A stretch of 64,000 bases of DNA from Jaltomata sinuosa (Eukaryota; Streptophyta; Magnoliopsida; Solanales; Solanaceae): assembly GCA_003996215.1 (NCBI GenBank), contig QJPP01001526.1, positions 1 to 64,000 of the forward strand. Reading direction: 5' to 3'. The notes under the pieces were generated by a model, which was given only the letters and a program-made list of their open reading frames with translations, was not told the origin of the DNA and did no database searches. Numbering within the stretch: the stretch's first letter is position 1; every line of letters begins with the position of its first letter. The translations under genes were made by a program, and so were the position numbers. Below are positions 10,927-22,730 of this stretch, one piece after another.

Positions 10927-11047
10927 TGACGGCCCGTCACACATGTGACGGTCCGTCACAGTGACCGTCAACTTGAGGCAGTGGTGCTGCCTAGCAGTGA
11001 CGGCCCAGGCGACGGTCCGTCACTGCCTTGACGGTCCGTCAGCCTGT
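10927..11047 (+). promoter_or_regulatory. Inverted TGACGG...CCGTCA array upstream of the LTR1 TATA box
   Basis: Palindromes TGACGGCCCGTCA (10927-10939) and TGACGGTCCGTCA (10946-10958) are followed by diverged copies to about 11047. Each holds TGACG on both strands; TGACG is the core site of plant TGA-type bZIP factors (as-1 element). Enhancer function is inferred from position. Confidence 0.55.
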
Positions 11048-11130
11048 CCGTCAAGTTAAGGCAGTGGCGTTAAGCGGCTGCCCGCGTTTTGGGGATTCCT
11101 AGCCCGTTTTGGATTTGGCTTCTATTACTC

Positions 11131-11140
11131 CTATAAATAC
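11131..11140 (+). promoter_or_regulatory. TATA box of LTR1
   Basis: CTATAAATAC lies about 85-90 bases downstream of the palindrome array. The same sequence is at about 16310 in LTR2 and 21799 in LTR3. Confidence 0.7.
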
Positions 11141-12073
11141 CCTATGATAGGTTTATTTTATTTATCATTCACCCATTAGTTTAAAACACGTTTTAGTTAT
11201 TTTGGAGATCAAACAACACGGTTCATTTGTATTGAACTCGTGTTCTTGATTCGTTCGTAAGTTCTTGGTAATTCTTGTTCTTGGATATTGGAAGATTGAT
11301 TGTTTCATTATATTGTAAGACTTTTCTTCCCTTTATTATGAATACAACTATTTTCTCTTCTTCTTCGAGCATGAGTAACTAAAACTCCCGCAACTAGGGT
11401 TGTGGGAGCCATGGCAAACGTAGCGATTTAGATTCCGGGTAGCGTTGGGTTCAATTTACATGTAGTCACGTTGTTAATCATACTTTATGTCACGTTTTCT
11501 AGTGGTTGCAAACATTAGAACATGCCTAGGTTTAATTTGCTTGAGTAAAGAGATTAAAATCGGGAAACTTGATTAACAACAAGAATTCGAGACTACCAAC
11601 TCTCGTCTTAAAGATTAATGCCGTAACTGGATTACTCTACTTGATGTTAGGATTGAAATCTAAAAAGCACATCTTTTCGAGGTCGAGAGAATAGAAAAGG
11701 AAATTTGTTTATTTGGTCAAGAGACGTTTAGACGATACAATTGACGCAATCACATCGTGACACGCATATAGAAAGAACCCGGTTAAGCCTAGGATCGACA
11801 TTGTTACAAAAGCCATGGTGAACACATCCCTAGTTCATTCTCTCCTACTGATTATTCTCTTACATTATTGTTGCTTTTGTTCACGTTGATTACAAAACCC
11901 CCCTTTTTTATTTATTGTAAACGATTGACAACTAGTCACATAATTCACTAAGGTCTTAATCTTCACCATATTCTCTGTGGGATTCGACCCCAACCTTTGT
12001 TTGGGTTCTTTACTTGACAACGATCGCTTATGCTTCTTTAATTAGAGGTGTAGTTTGAGCGTTATCAAAAAAG

Positions 12074-12090
12074 TGGCGCCGTTGCCGGTG
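12074..12090 (+). other. Primer binding site, body 1 of element B (tRNA-Asp type)
   Basis: TGGCGCCGTTGCCGGTG begins six bases after LTR1. It is complementary to the 3' end of plant tRNA-Asp with one change near its end (body 2 has CCGGGG). Confidence 0.85.
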
Positions 12091-12197
12091 AATACGGTTT
12101 TTGATTAAGTCTGGTGTGTTTAGTTGACTTTTAGTCATAATTTCCTGCTTTTATTTTTGTTTGTTGTTTTTGTTTTTGGACAGGGTACAGGTTGTGC

Positions 12198-14726
12198 ATG
12201 CCAAGTACCCGAGGTTCGGGGGAACAAATTTTACCTTACGACCCCGAGCTTGCGAGAACATTAAGGCGGAATATGGCCGCACAATTAGAGGCAGCGAGGA
12301 TTGCTGCAGAACTGCAGGCCCAACAAAATCTGAATGCTGGTGGTCTGCAGGATGAGATCGCACGGAATGATGAGGATCTCGATTTAGATGGAGCTGGCGC
12401 TACGGGTGCCATTATTGTTCCACCGCTACCGCCCGGAGCCAAGTTCAACATCACTAGCACGATGATCCAGCTGTTGAACTTGAGAGGAGTGTTCTGCGGT
12501 GTTACTGGTGACGATGCAAATCAGCACTTGATGAATTTCGTGGGCATCTGCAAATCGTTCGAATTGCCAGGAGTGAGTCAGACAGCGATCAGGCTCAGGT
12601 TGTTTCCGTTGTCTCTGTCTGATGAGGCAGCTTTGTGGTTAACAGAATTGACCCCCGACTCTATCGCAACGTGGGGAGAGTTGAGAGGAGCTTTCCTAGA
12701 AAGGTTCTTTCCTCACTCTCGGATGATATAGTTGAGGGACAAGATTAGCAACTTCAGGCAGCAACCGCACGAAGCACTGCACGAGACTTGGTTGCGATTT
12801 AAGAAGAAGCTGACACAGTGCCCCAACCATCAGCTGAACAACGAATTCTTGATGCAGACATTCTACAGGGCACTAAATTCGGCTACCAAGCCAACATTGG
12901 ACAACGCAGCAGGTGGAGCGTTTATGGGTCGCACTTTTGCCGACGCCACAACTATTTTAGACAGGCTCACCAAGACCAACAGGGCCTGGCACACACGAGA
13001 TTCAGAGGTTGCAGCTAGCACCTATACAGTTGGTATGTCAGCTGAGCAGCGTAGGAAAGAGGAGGAGCGCGACCAAGACATGGCGCACCTGAAAACGCAG
13101 TTGGATCTCCTGACAAGGCACTTGACGTCAGGAAGTATAGAGAAGGTACAAGCTGTTGGTTCCCAAGGTATAGAGACTGAGGAGGCCAATTACTTGGGGG
13201 GTTTCCAGGCCAATGGCCAGGGAAACCAAGGTCGGAACTATCAGCGAGACAACCACTATGAGAAAAGTGGCTACAAAGAGCGCGACCAAGGAAACTGGAG
13301 GAACAACACCGATAGGGGTGGGTTGTATATACCACCTAGCAATCGGGACAAAACTGGCAGCGAGGCTGAGACGTCCAAACTTGAGAACATGATGGCGAAG
13401 ATGCTGCTTAAGGTGGAATCGACTGACTCTGGAGTAAAGGCAATGCGGAATGAGTTATCAACTTTGAGTCAGGTAGTGGAGGCACACTCAACCGCGATTA
13501 AACAACTAGAGCAGCAAGTGGGTCACATCTCAGCATCTCTAAACCCAAGGAAGATAGGTACCTTGCCGAGCGACACCATCCAAAATCCGCGGAATGATGC
13601 AAGCTGTATGGCGATCACCACCAGAAGCGGAAAAATATTACCGGAATCACATCCGGTAACTCAAACTCAAGGTGATGTCGCGGATGAGGAAGAGGCGGTA
13701 GAGGAGGAAACTCCAAAGCCCGCAGATAAAAGAAAGGAAGCTGAAAAGCTTCCAACTATGATGCCTCGACCACCACCTCCGTTCCCACAGCGTTTGAAGA
13801 AGAAAGCTTACGATGGTAAGTTCCTGAACTTCATGACCATATTGAAAGAGATTTCAATAAACATACCATTGGTGGAAGCGCTGGAACAAATGCCCGGTTA
13901 TGCCAAGTTCATGAAGGACTTGATTACAAAGAAGAGGTCGGTGAGTTTTGAACCGGAAGACAACCTCCATCACGGCAGCGCTATCTCTTCAAGGTCGTTA
14001 GTTGAAAAGAAGGATGATCCAGGTGCGTTCACTGTTCCATGTACTATCGGGAAGCTCAACTTCGGAAGAGCTATGTGTGATCTTGGTGCGAGTATCAATT
14101 TGATGCCGCTAGCAGTGTATAACAAATTGGGTTTGGGAGCTCCTAAACCAACGTCCATGAGAGTGATGATGGCTGACCGTTCGGTAAAGCGACCCGTAGG
14201 GATATTGTCTGATGTGCTAGTAAAGATCGGCAAGCTTATCTTCCCAGCTGACTTTGTGATCTTGGATTGCGAAGTAGATTTCGAAGTTCCCATCATCTTG
14301 GGACGACCATTGCTAGCCACAGCAAGAGCCTTGGTTGACATGGAGAAAAACGAACTGACCTTCAGGCTGAACAATGAAATGGTCAAGTTCGATGTGTCCA
14401 GAGTAATGAAGCAACCAAGTGACATGAGGGTGGTCGCGGTCATCAATGCTATTGAGGAAGTCCCTGCGGATGTGTATCTTGAGGAGAAGTGTTTGGTCGA
14501 GACTCTAGCTGTTGTAAGAAGTATGGTGCGAGAGCGTAAACATGTAGAGGAAGGCGGTGAAATTAAATCTAGAAAACGAAAACACCGCAAGAGAATATGC
14601 AAAGAAAGAGCGAAGAAGTTGTCGCGACTAGCGATGGAGCCCAAAGAGGAAGCTGGAACGCCACACTCCATCGAGTTTTCCTATTTTGGAGACCCTGGCG
14701 GTCTCCAACAACGTTCCACAATCTGA
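12198..14726 (+). CDS. Athila-like gag-protease, body 1 (one in-frame amber codon)
   Basis: A single frame starts at ATG 12198 (MPSTRGSGEQ) and runs to 14726, broken only by TAG at 12729-12731. Before it are 177 residues with the start of a retrotransposon gag domain (QTAIRLRLFPLSL, ATWGELRGAFLERFFP). After it are 664 residues with the rest of gag (LRDKISNFRQ, FYRALN), a charged linker without a zinc knuckle, and an aspartic protease near residues 445-540 (active site CDLGASINLMP, flap-side ILGRPLLATARALVD). The tail is lysine/arginine-rich. The protein would build particles and process them. It ends without RT or integrase. The Gln-to-stop-like change occurs at the same spot in body 2. Confidence 0.85.
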
Positions 14727-15928
14727 GTCATATCGACTTCACAGGTATTCCTTTATTCTCACAGTTTTTAGCTTTCATATAGTTTCTTGGTGCCAAGAGC
14801 GTGTGAGATTATTGTCATAAATTCTTACTCTGTGCATGCATCTAGAACTTGCCCGGTCTATTTTGTTAAGTTCGAAGTTTGGTTGCTTAGGAAAGGATCA
14901 CAGGCCCTTTTTGTGTGCAGTCCACTTAACCTAAAAGACCGTCCAAATATAAATAACCCCTTTGATCCCTGTTTGAGCCATAATTGACCTTGTTCTTTCA
15001 ATAACCTGTCACCATTCCTGTTTAACTTTGAATCCCTATTTTGGCCCTGGTCCTTCCTTGGACATTGTGCACCTTAACGCAGGCAATCAACCTAAGTTGA
15101 GGGTGGCTACTATAGAGGTAAACCCTGTTTTGGCCCTGGTCCTCCCTTGGACATTGTGCACCTCAACGCAGGCAATCAGCCTAAGTTGAGGGTGGCTACT
15201 AGAGAGGTGAAAGATAAGAAAAAGAGGATAGTGAAGATTGGTTGTGAATAGAATGAAAAGTCGGGTGTGTGCCTAAGAAAAAAAGAAAGAAAAAAAAAGA
15301 GATGAAAAAGATCGAAAAAGAAATAAAAAGAATTGTCAAAATAAAGAGGCCGCACCTGTAGCTAGAAAGAAGGAAAGATAAAGGTGAATAAGGATGGACA
15401 AAGTAAGTTATGTGGTAATAAGACGTCGGTAGTTCCAAGGAGGGCTTAGTCACTAACCCCTAAATGTATCCTACCTGCACCCGAAGCCTCATTACAAGCC
15501 TAAACAAGTCCTGTAGTGATCCTGAGCGGCTTTCTGAAGAACTGAAATAAAATAGTAAGGGCAAGCCTATGGTATTGCATGTGCATTGTTTGAAATCATT
15601 TGTGAATGTGAGCGCTTACCTAGTCCCAAATCTTGTGTGTGGGATTTCTTTGTGGTGAGGGCACCAAGATGTCTATATTGTCGATTGATTGTTAGGATAG
15701 TTGCGCGTGTGTATGTAGAACGTTCTATCATATCGGAATGACATGTTTGGATCCTTGCAAGTTAGTGTTTCATACATTCGTGTGACACGAGGGAGCTTGA
15801 TCTAATTGAATAAGTATTGAATGACCATGAGTTGCTATAGACACGAGTTTGTTTGCTTAGTTGAGTCGTAGTATTGTTTTTGTTGTCATGTTGCTTGAGG
15901 ACAAGCGAACGTTTTAAGTTGAGGGTGT
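14727..15928 (+). other. Body 1 3' region of element B, no gene
   Basis: It holds a direct repeat of about 86 bp (from about 15042 and 15128, containing TTTGGCCCTGGTCC and CTAAGTTGAGGGTGGCTAC), an A-rich stretch at 15230-15340, and the polypurine-like TAAGTTGAGGGTG next to LTR2. Compared with body 2 it lacks about 328 bp at 14780. Confidence 0.7.
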
Positions 15929-17243
15929 TGATGTGACGCCAATTTACGTCACTTTCGACTCCTTTTTACTAAGAACAATCGTACGTTTTCAAGCAACCGT
16001 TGTGTTTTTGATGTTTTTATGTTGTATTTGTAGGAAATGGAAACAAACACGGAAACGGAAGGAAATACGAGAAAAAGAGGATTCTGCCTAAGAGTGACGG
16101 CCTGAGTGACGGCCCGTCACACATGTGACGGTCCGTCACAGTGACCGTCAACTTGAGGCAGTGGTGCTGCCTAGCAGTGACGGCCCAGGCGACGGTCCGT
16201 CACTGCCTTGACGGTCCGTCAGCCTGGCCGTCAAGTTAAGGCAGTGGCGTTAAGCGGCTGCCCGCGTTTTGGGGATTCCTAGCCCGTTTTGGATTTGGCT
16301 TCTATTACTCCTATAAATACCCTATGATAGGTTTATTTTATTATCATTCACCCATTAGTTTAAAACACGTTTTAGTTATTTTTTTGGAGATCAAACAACA
16401 CGGTTCATTTGTATTGAACTCGTGTTCTTGATTCGTTCGTGAGTTCTTGGTAATTCTTGTTCTTGGATATTGGAAGATTGATTGTTTCATTATATTGTAA
16501 GACTTTTCTTCCCTTTATTATGAATACAACTATTTTCTCTTCTTCTTCGAGCATGAGTAACTAAAACTCCCGCAACTAGGGTTGTGGGAGCCATGGCTAA
16601 AGTAGTGATATAGATTTCGGGTAGCGACGGGTTCAATTTACATGTAGTCACGTTGTTAATCATACTTTATGTCACGTTTTCTAGTGGTTGCAAACATAGA
16701 ACATGCCTAGGTTTAATTTGCTTGAGTAAAGAGATTAAAACCGGGAAAACTTGATTAACAACAAGGATTCGAGACTACTAACTCTCGTCTAATGATTAAT
16801 GCCGTAACTGGATTAAGCTACTTGATGTTAGGATTGAAAGCTAAAAAGCACATCTTTTCGAGGTCGAGAGAATAGAAAAGGAAATTTGTTTATTTGGTCG
16901 AGAGACGTTTAGACGATACAATTGACGCAATCACATCGTGACACGCATATAGAAAGAACCCAGTTAAGCCTAGAATCGACATTGTTACAACGCCATGGTG
17001 AACTCATCCCTAGTTCATTCTCTCCTACTGATTATTTCTCTTACATTATTGTTGCTTTTGTTCACGTTGATTACAAAACCCCCCCTTTAATTATCGGAAA
17101 CAATTGACGACTAGTCACGTACTTCACTAAAGACTTAATCTTCACCATATTCTCTGTGGGATTCGACCCCAACCTTGTTGGGTTCTTTACTTGACAACGA
17201 TCGCTTACGCTTCATTAATTTGAGGTGTAGTTTGAGCGTTATC
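15929..17243 (+). repeat. LTR2 of element B (shared central LTR)
   Basis: It begins TGATGTGACG right after the polypurine-like tract and ends CGTTATCA before the second primer site. It carries the palindrome array at about 16095-16220 and CTATAAATAC at about 16310. It serves as 3' LTR of body 1 and 5' LTR of body 2. Confidence 0.88.
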
Positions 17244-17249
17244 AAAAAG

Positions 17250-17266
17250 TGGCGCCGTTGCCGGGG
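17250..17266 (+). other. Primer binding site, body 2 of element B
   Basis: TGGCGCCGTTGCCGGGG is the canonical tRNA-Asp complement, six bases after LTR2. Confidence 0.87.
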
Positions 17267-17373
17267 AATACGGTTTTTGATTAAGTCTGGTGTGTTTAGT
17301 TGACTTTTAGTCATAATTTCCTGCTTTTATTTTTGTTTGTTGTTTTTGTTTTTGGACAGGGTACAGGTTGTGC

Positions 17374-19905
17374 ATGCCAAGTACCCGAGGTTCGGGGGAA
17401 CAAATTTTACCCTACGACCCCGAACTTGCGAGAACATTGAGGCGGAATATGGCCGTACAATTACACGCAGCAAGGATCGCTGCAGATCTGCAGGCCCAAC
17501 AAACTTTGAATGCTGGTGGTCTGCAGGATGATGTGGTACGGAATAATGAGGATCTCGATTTAGATGGAGCTGGCGCTACGGGCGCCATTATTATTCCACC
17601 GCTACCGCCCGGAGCCAAGTTCAACATCACTTGCACGATGATCCAGCTGTTGAACTTGAGAGGAGTGTTTCGCGGTGTTGCTGGTGACGATGCAAATCAG
17701 CACTTGATGAATTTCGTGGGCATCTGCAAATCGTTCGAATTGCCAGGAGTGAGTCAGACAGCGATCAGGCTCAGGTTGTTTCAGTTGTCTCTGTCTGATG
17801 AGGCAGCTTTGTGGTTAACAGAATTGACCCCCGACTCTATCGCAACGTGGGGAGAGTTGAGAGGAGCTTTCCTAGAAAGGTTCTTTCCTCCCTCTCGGAT
17901 GATATAGTTGAGGGACGAGATTAGCAACTTCAGGCAGCAACCGCATGAAGCACTGCACGAGACTTGGTTGCGATTTAAGAAGAAGCTGACACAGTGCCCC
18001 AACCATCAGCTGAACAACGAATTCTTGATGCAGACATTCTACAGGGCACTAAATTCGGCTACCAAGCCGACATTGGATAACGCAGCAGGTGGAGCGTTTA
18101 TGGGTCGCACTTTTGCCGACGCCACAGCTATTTTAGACAGGCTCACCAAGACCAACAGGGCCTGGCACACACGAGATTCAGAGGTTGCAGCTAGCACCTA
18201 TACAGTTGGTATGTCAGCTGAGCAGCGTAGGAAAGAGGAGGAGCGCGACCAAGACATGGCGCACCTGAAAACGCAGTTGGATCTCCTGACAAGGCACTTG
18301 ACGTCAGGAAGTATAGAGAAGGTACAAGCTGTGGGTTCCCAAGGTATAGAGACTGAGGAGGCCAATTACTTGGGGGGTTTCCAGGCCAATGGCCAGGGAA
18401 ACCAAGGTCGGAATTATCAGCGAGACAACCACTATGAGAAAAGTGGTTACAAAGAGCGCGACCAAGGAAACTGGAGGAACAACACCGATAGAGGTGGGTT
18501 ATATATGCCACCTGGTAATCGGGATAAAACTGGCAGCGAGGCTGAGACGTCCAAACTTGAGAACATGATGGCGAAGATGTTGCTTAAGGTGGAATCGACT
18601 GACTCTGGAGTAAAGGCAATGCGGACAGAGTTATCAACGTTGAGTCAGGTAGTAGAGTCACATTCCACCGCAATTAAGCAATTGGAGCAGCAAGTGGGTC
18701 AGATCTCGGCATCTTTAAACCAAAGGAAGACAGGTACCTTGCCGAGTGACACGACGCATCCGAGGAATGACGCTAGTTGTATGGAGATCACCACAAGAAG
18801 TGGGAAAATATTACCGGAATCATAGCCGGTAGCTCAGACTCAAGGTGATGTTGCGGATGATGAAGAGGCAGTAGAGGAAGAAACTCCAAATCCCGCGGAG
18901 AAACGCAAGGAAGCTGAAAAGCTCCCAACTATGATGCCTCGACCACCACCTCCTTTCCCCCAGCGTTTAAAGAAGAAAGCTGACGATGGTAAGTTCCTGA
19001 ACTTCATGACCATGCTGAAAGAGATTTCAATAAACATACCATTGTTGGAAGCGCTGGAACAAATGCCCGGTTATGCCAAGTTCATGAAGGACTTGATTAC
19101 AAAGAAGAGGTCAGTGAGTTTCGAACCGAAAGACAACCTCCACCACTGCAGCGCTATTTCCTCTAGATCGTTGGTTGAAAAGAAGGAAGACCCAGGTGCG
19201 TTTACTGTTCCCTGCACTGTTGGGAAGCTCAACTTCGGGAGAGCCTTGTGTGATCTGGGTGCTAGCATCAACTTGATGCCGCTAGCTGTCTACAAGCAAT
19301 TGGGTTTGGGAGCTCCTAAACCCACATCCATAAGAGTGATGATGGCTGACCATTCGGTAAAGCGACCTGTAGGAATATTATCTGATGTGCTGGTCAAGAT
19401 TGGTAAGCTTATATTCCCGGCCGACTTTGTGATCTTGGATTGCGAAGTAGATTTCGAAGTCCCCATAATCTTGGGACGACCATTGCTAGCCACAGCAAGA
19501 GCCTTGGTTGACATGGAGAAAAACGAACTGACCTTCAGGCTGAACAATGAAATGGTCAAGTTCGATGTGTCCAGAGTGATGAAGCAACCAAGTGACATGA
19601 GGGTGGTCGCGGTTATCAATGCCATTGAGGAAGGCCCTGCGGACGCATATCTTGAGGAGAAGGGTTTTGTTGAAACCCGAGCTGTTATGAGAGTACAGTC
19701 GCGATTGCAAGAGGACGAGCAGGTGAAGGAAAGCGGTGTAAATAAATCAAGAAAACGAAAACACCGCAAGAGAATCTGCAAAGAAAGAGCGAAGAAGTTG
19801 TCGCGACTAGCGATGGAGCCCAAAGAGGAAGCTGGAACGCCACACTCCATCGAGTTTTCCTGCTTTGGAGACCCTGGCGGTCTCCAACATCATTCCAGGA
19901 TCTGA
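17374..19905 (+). pseudogene. Athila-like gag-protease, body 2 (two stop codons)
   Basis: Same frame and domain order as the body 1 protein, from ATG 17374 to 19905. It has the same amber codon (17905-17907) at the same place, plus a second TAG at 18823-18825 where body 1 reads a His codon (CAC). The gag domain, charged linker and protease (CDLGASINLMP near 19250, ILGRPLLATARALVD near 19470) are all recognisable. The region after the second stop has a usable Met at 18931. It differs from body 1 mainly by scattered substitutions and small in-frame changes in the linker and tail. Confidence 0.85.
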
Positions 19906-21394
19906 GTCACATCGACTTCACAGGTATTCCTTTATTCTCACAGTGTTTAATTTTCATATGTATGCATTGGGGACAATGCATGAGTCTAAGTTGAGGGTGT
20001 GGGGAAACCTGTGAGTCACCACCGAGGGTTTTTGTTGCCGAGTTCTTTTCCCTCCGGTGTGCTATCTAGTAGAACCGGCATGTTTAGGTGGTTATTTTAA
20101 ATTTTTTTTTTAGTGTCTATAGCAAGCATGCGTTGTTCTTGTCTAAAAACGAGGCCCCTTAAAAATTTTCTGGTTTTAAGCTTATGTTGAAACAATTGAC
20201 TGTCTGGATCCTTGTATGTCATTGTGTGATTATGAGTAGAATGAGTATGCTTAAGCCGAGCGGTTGTTTGATAGTTGGTAGCAATATAGTTTCTTGGTGC
20301 CAAGAGCGTGTGAGATTATTGTCATAAATTCTTACTCTGTGCATGCATCTAGAACTTGCCCGGTCTATTTTGTTAAGTTTTGGTTGCTTTGGAAAGGATC
20401 ACAGGCCCTTTTTGCGTGCAGTCCACTTAACCTAAAAGACCGTCCAAATATGAATAATCCTTTGATCCCTATTTGAGCCATAATTGACCTTGTTCTTTCA
20501 ATAACCTGTCACCGTTCCTGTTTAACTTTGAATCCCTATTTTGGCCCTGGTCCTTCCTTGGACACCGTGCACCTCAACGCAGGCAATCAGCCTAAGTTGA
20601 GGGTGGCTACTATAGAGATAAACCCTGTTTTGGCCCTGGTCCGCCCTTGGACATTGTGCACCTCAACGCAGGCAATCAGCTTAAGTTGAGGGTGGCTACT
20701 ACAGAAGTGAATGATAAGAAAAAAAGGATGGAGATGGTTGGTTGTGAATAGAATGAAAAGTCCGGGTGTGTGCCTAAGAAAAGAAAAATAAAAAGAAGTG
20801 AAAAAGATTGAAAAAGTAATAAAAAGCAAAATATAGAGGCCGCACCTGTACCTAGAAAGAAGGGAATAAAGAGGTGAATAAGGATGGACAAAGTAATGTT
20901 ATGTGGTAAGATGTCGGTAGTTCCAAGGAGGGCTTAGTCACTAACCCCTAAATGTAACCTACCTGCACCCGAAGCCTCATTACAAGCCTAAACAAGTCCT
21001 GTAGTAATCCCGAGTAGCTTTCTGAAGAACCGAAATAGAATAGTAAGGGCAAGCCTATGGTATCGCATGTGCATTGTTTGAAATCATTTGTGAGTGTGAG
21101 CGCTTACCTAGTCCCAAATCTTGTGTGTGGGATTTCTTTGTGGTGAGGGCACCAAGATGTCTATATTGTCGATTGATTGTTAGGATAGCTGCGCGTGTGT
21201 ATGTAGAACGTTCTATCATATCGGAATGACATGTGTGGATCCTTGCAAGTTAGTGTTTCAGCTTGATCTAATTGAATAAGTTTTGAATGACCATGAGTTG
21301 CTATAGACACGAGTTTGTTTGCTTAGTTGAGTCGTAGTATTGTTTTTGTTGTCATGTTGCTTGAGGACAAGCGAACATTTTAAGTTGAGGGTGT
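19906..21394 (+). other. Body 2 3' region of element B, no gene
   Basis: It contains four copies of TAAGTTGAGGGTG or close variants (about 19990, 20594, 20681 and 21382), the last being the polypurine tract at LTR3. The first lies in the segment that body 1 has lost. It also has the about 86-bp direct repeat and an A-rich stretch. Confidence 0.7.
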
Positions 21395-22730
21395 TGATGT
21401 GACGCCAATTTACGTCACTTTCGACTCCTTTTTACTAAGAACAATCGTACGTTTTCAAGCAACCGTTGTTGTTTTTGATGTTTTTATGTTGTATTTGTAG
21501 GAAATGGAAACAAACACGGAAACGGACGAAAATACGAGAAAAAGAGGATTCTGCCTAAGAGTGACGGTCCGTCACACATGTGACGGTCCGTCACACATGT
21601 GACGGTCCGTCACAGAGACCGTCGCATGGAGGCAGCAAAGGAGGTGGCACCACTGGTTAACAGTGACCGTCCAGGCGACGGTCCGTCACTGCCTTGACGG
21701 TCCGTCAGCCTGGCCGTCAAGTTAAGGCAGTGGCGTTAAGCGGCTGCCCGCGTTTTGGGGATTCCTAGCCCGTTTTGGATTTGGCTTCTATTACTCCTAT
21801 AAATACCCTATGATAGGTTTATTTTATTTATCATTCACCCATTAGTTTAAAACACGTTTTAGTTATTTTTTGAGAGAAAACAACACGGTTCATTTGTATT
21901 GAACTCGTGTTCTTGATTCGTTCGTGAGTTCTTGGTATTTCTTGTTCTTGGATATTGGAAGATTGATTGTTTCATTATATTGTAAGACTTTTCTTCCCTT
22001 TATTATGAATACAACTATTTTCTCTTCTTCTTCGAGCATGAGTAACTAAAACTCCCGCAACTAGGGTTGTGGGAGCCATGGCTAAAGTAGCGATATAGAT
22101 TCCGGGTAGCGACGGGTTCAATTTACATGTAGTCATGTTGTTAATCATACTTTATGTCACGTTTTCTAGTGGTTGCAAACATTAGAACATGCCTAGGTTT
22201 AATTTGCTTGAGTAAAGAGATTAAAACCGGGAAAACTTGATTAACAACAAGGATTCGAGACTACTAACTCTCGTCTAATGATTAATGCCGTAACTGGATT
22301 AAGCTACTTGATGTTAGGATTGAAAGCTAAAAAGCACATCTTTTCGAGGTCGAGAGAATAGAAAAGGAAATTTGTTTATTTGGTCGAGAGACATTTAGAC
22401 GATACAATTGACGCAATCACATCGTGACACGCATATAGAAAGAACCCAGTTAAGCCTAGAATCGACATTGTTACAACGCCATGGTGAACTCATCCCTAGT
22501 TCATTCTCTCCTACTGATTATTTCTCTTACATTATTGTTGCTTTTGTTCACGTTGATTACAAACCCCCCCCTTTAATTACCGGAAACAATTGACGACTAG
22601 TCACGTACTTCACTAAAGACTAAATCTTCACCATATTCTCTGTGGGATTTGACCCCAACCTTGTTGGGTTCTTTACTTGACAACGATCGCTTACGCTTCA
22701 TTAATTTGAGGTGTAGTTTGAGCGTTATCA
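21395..22730 (+). repeat. LTR3 of element B
   Basis: It begins TGATGTGACG and ends CGTTATCA at 22730, directly abutting gag sequence of element A' (GGTGC is the presumed target duplication). Its palindrome array has three TGACGGTCCGTCA units in a row (about 21563-21610), more than LTR1 or LTR2. Confidence 0.88.

Larger units (their letters stand above)
10915..12067 (+). repeat. LTR1 of element B (left end displaced by element A)
   Basis: It matches LTR2 from 16083 onward and ends CGTTATCA. It contains the TGACGG palindrome array and a clear TATA box. Confidence 0.88.
10915..22730 (+). mobile_element. Element B: tandem pair of Athila-like gag-pro retrotransposons sharing an LTR
   Basis: Order: LTR1 (10915-12067, left end displaced), body 1 (12068-15928), LTR2 (15929-17243), body 2 (17244-21394), LTR3 (21395-22730). 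LTRs begin TGATGTGACG and end CGTTATCA. Both bodies have a tRNA-Asp-type primer site (TGGCGCCGTTGCCGG) and a gag-protease frame of Athila type, then about 1.2-1.5 kb without any RT, RNase H or integrase. Hence both are non-autonomous. A three-LTR, two-body layout is the expected product of unequal recombination between LTRs. The array is inserted in the gag gene of A'. Confidence 0.88.

Noticed and set aside
22597..22730. Extension of the A' gag frame into 22597
   Set aside because: This part is the end of LTR3 of element B; the junction at 22730/22731 makes it a chance read-through.
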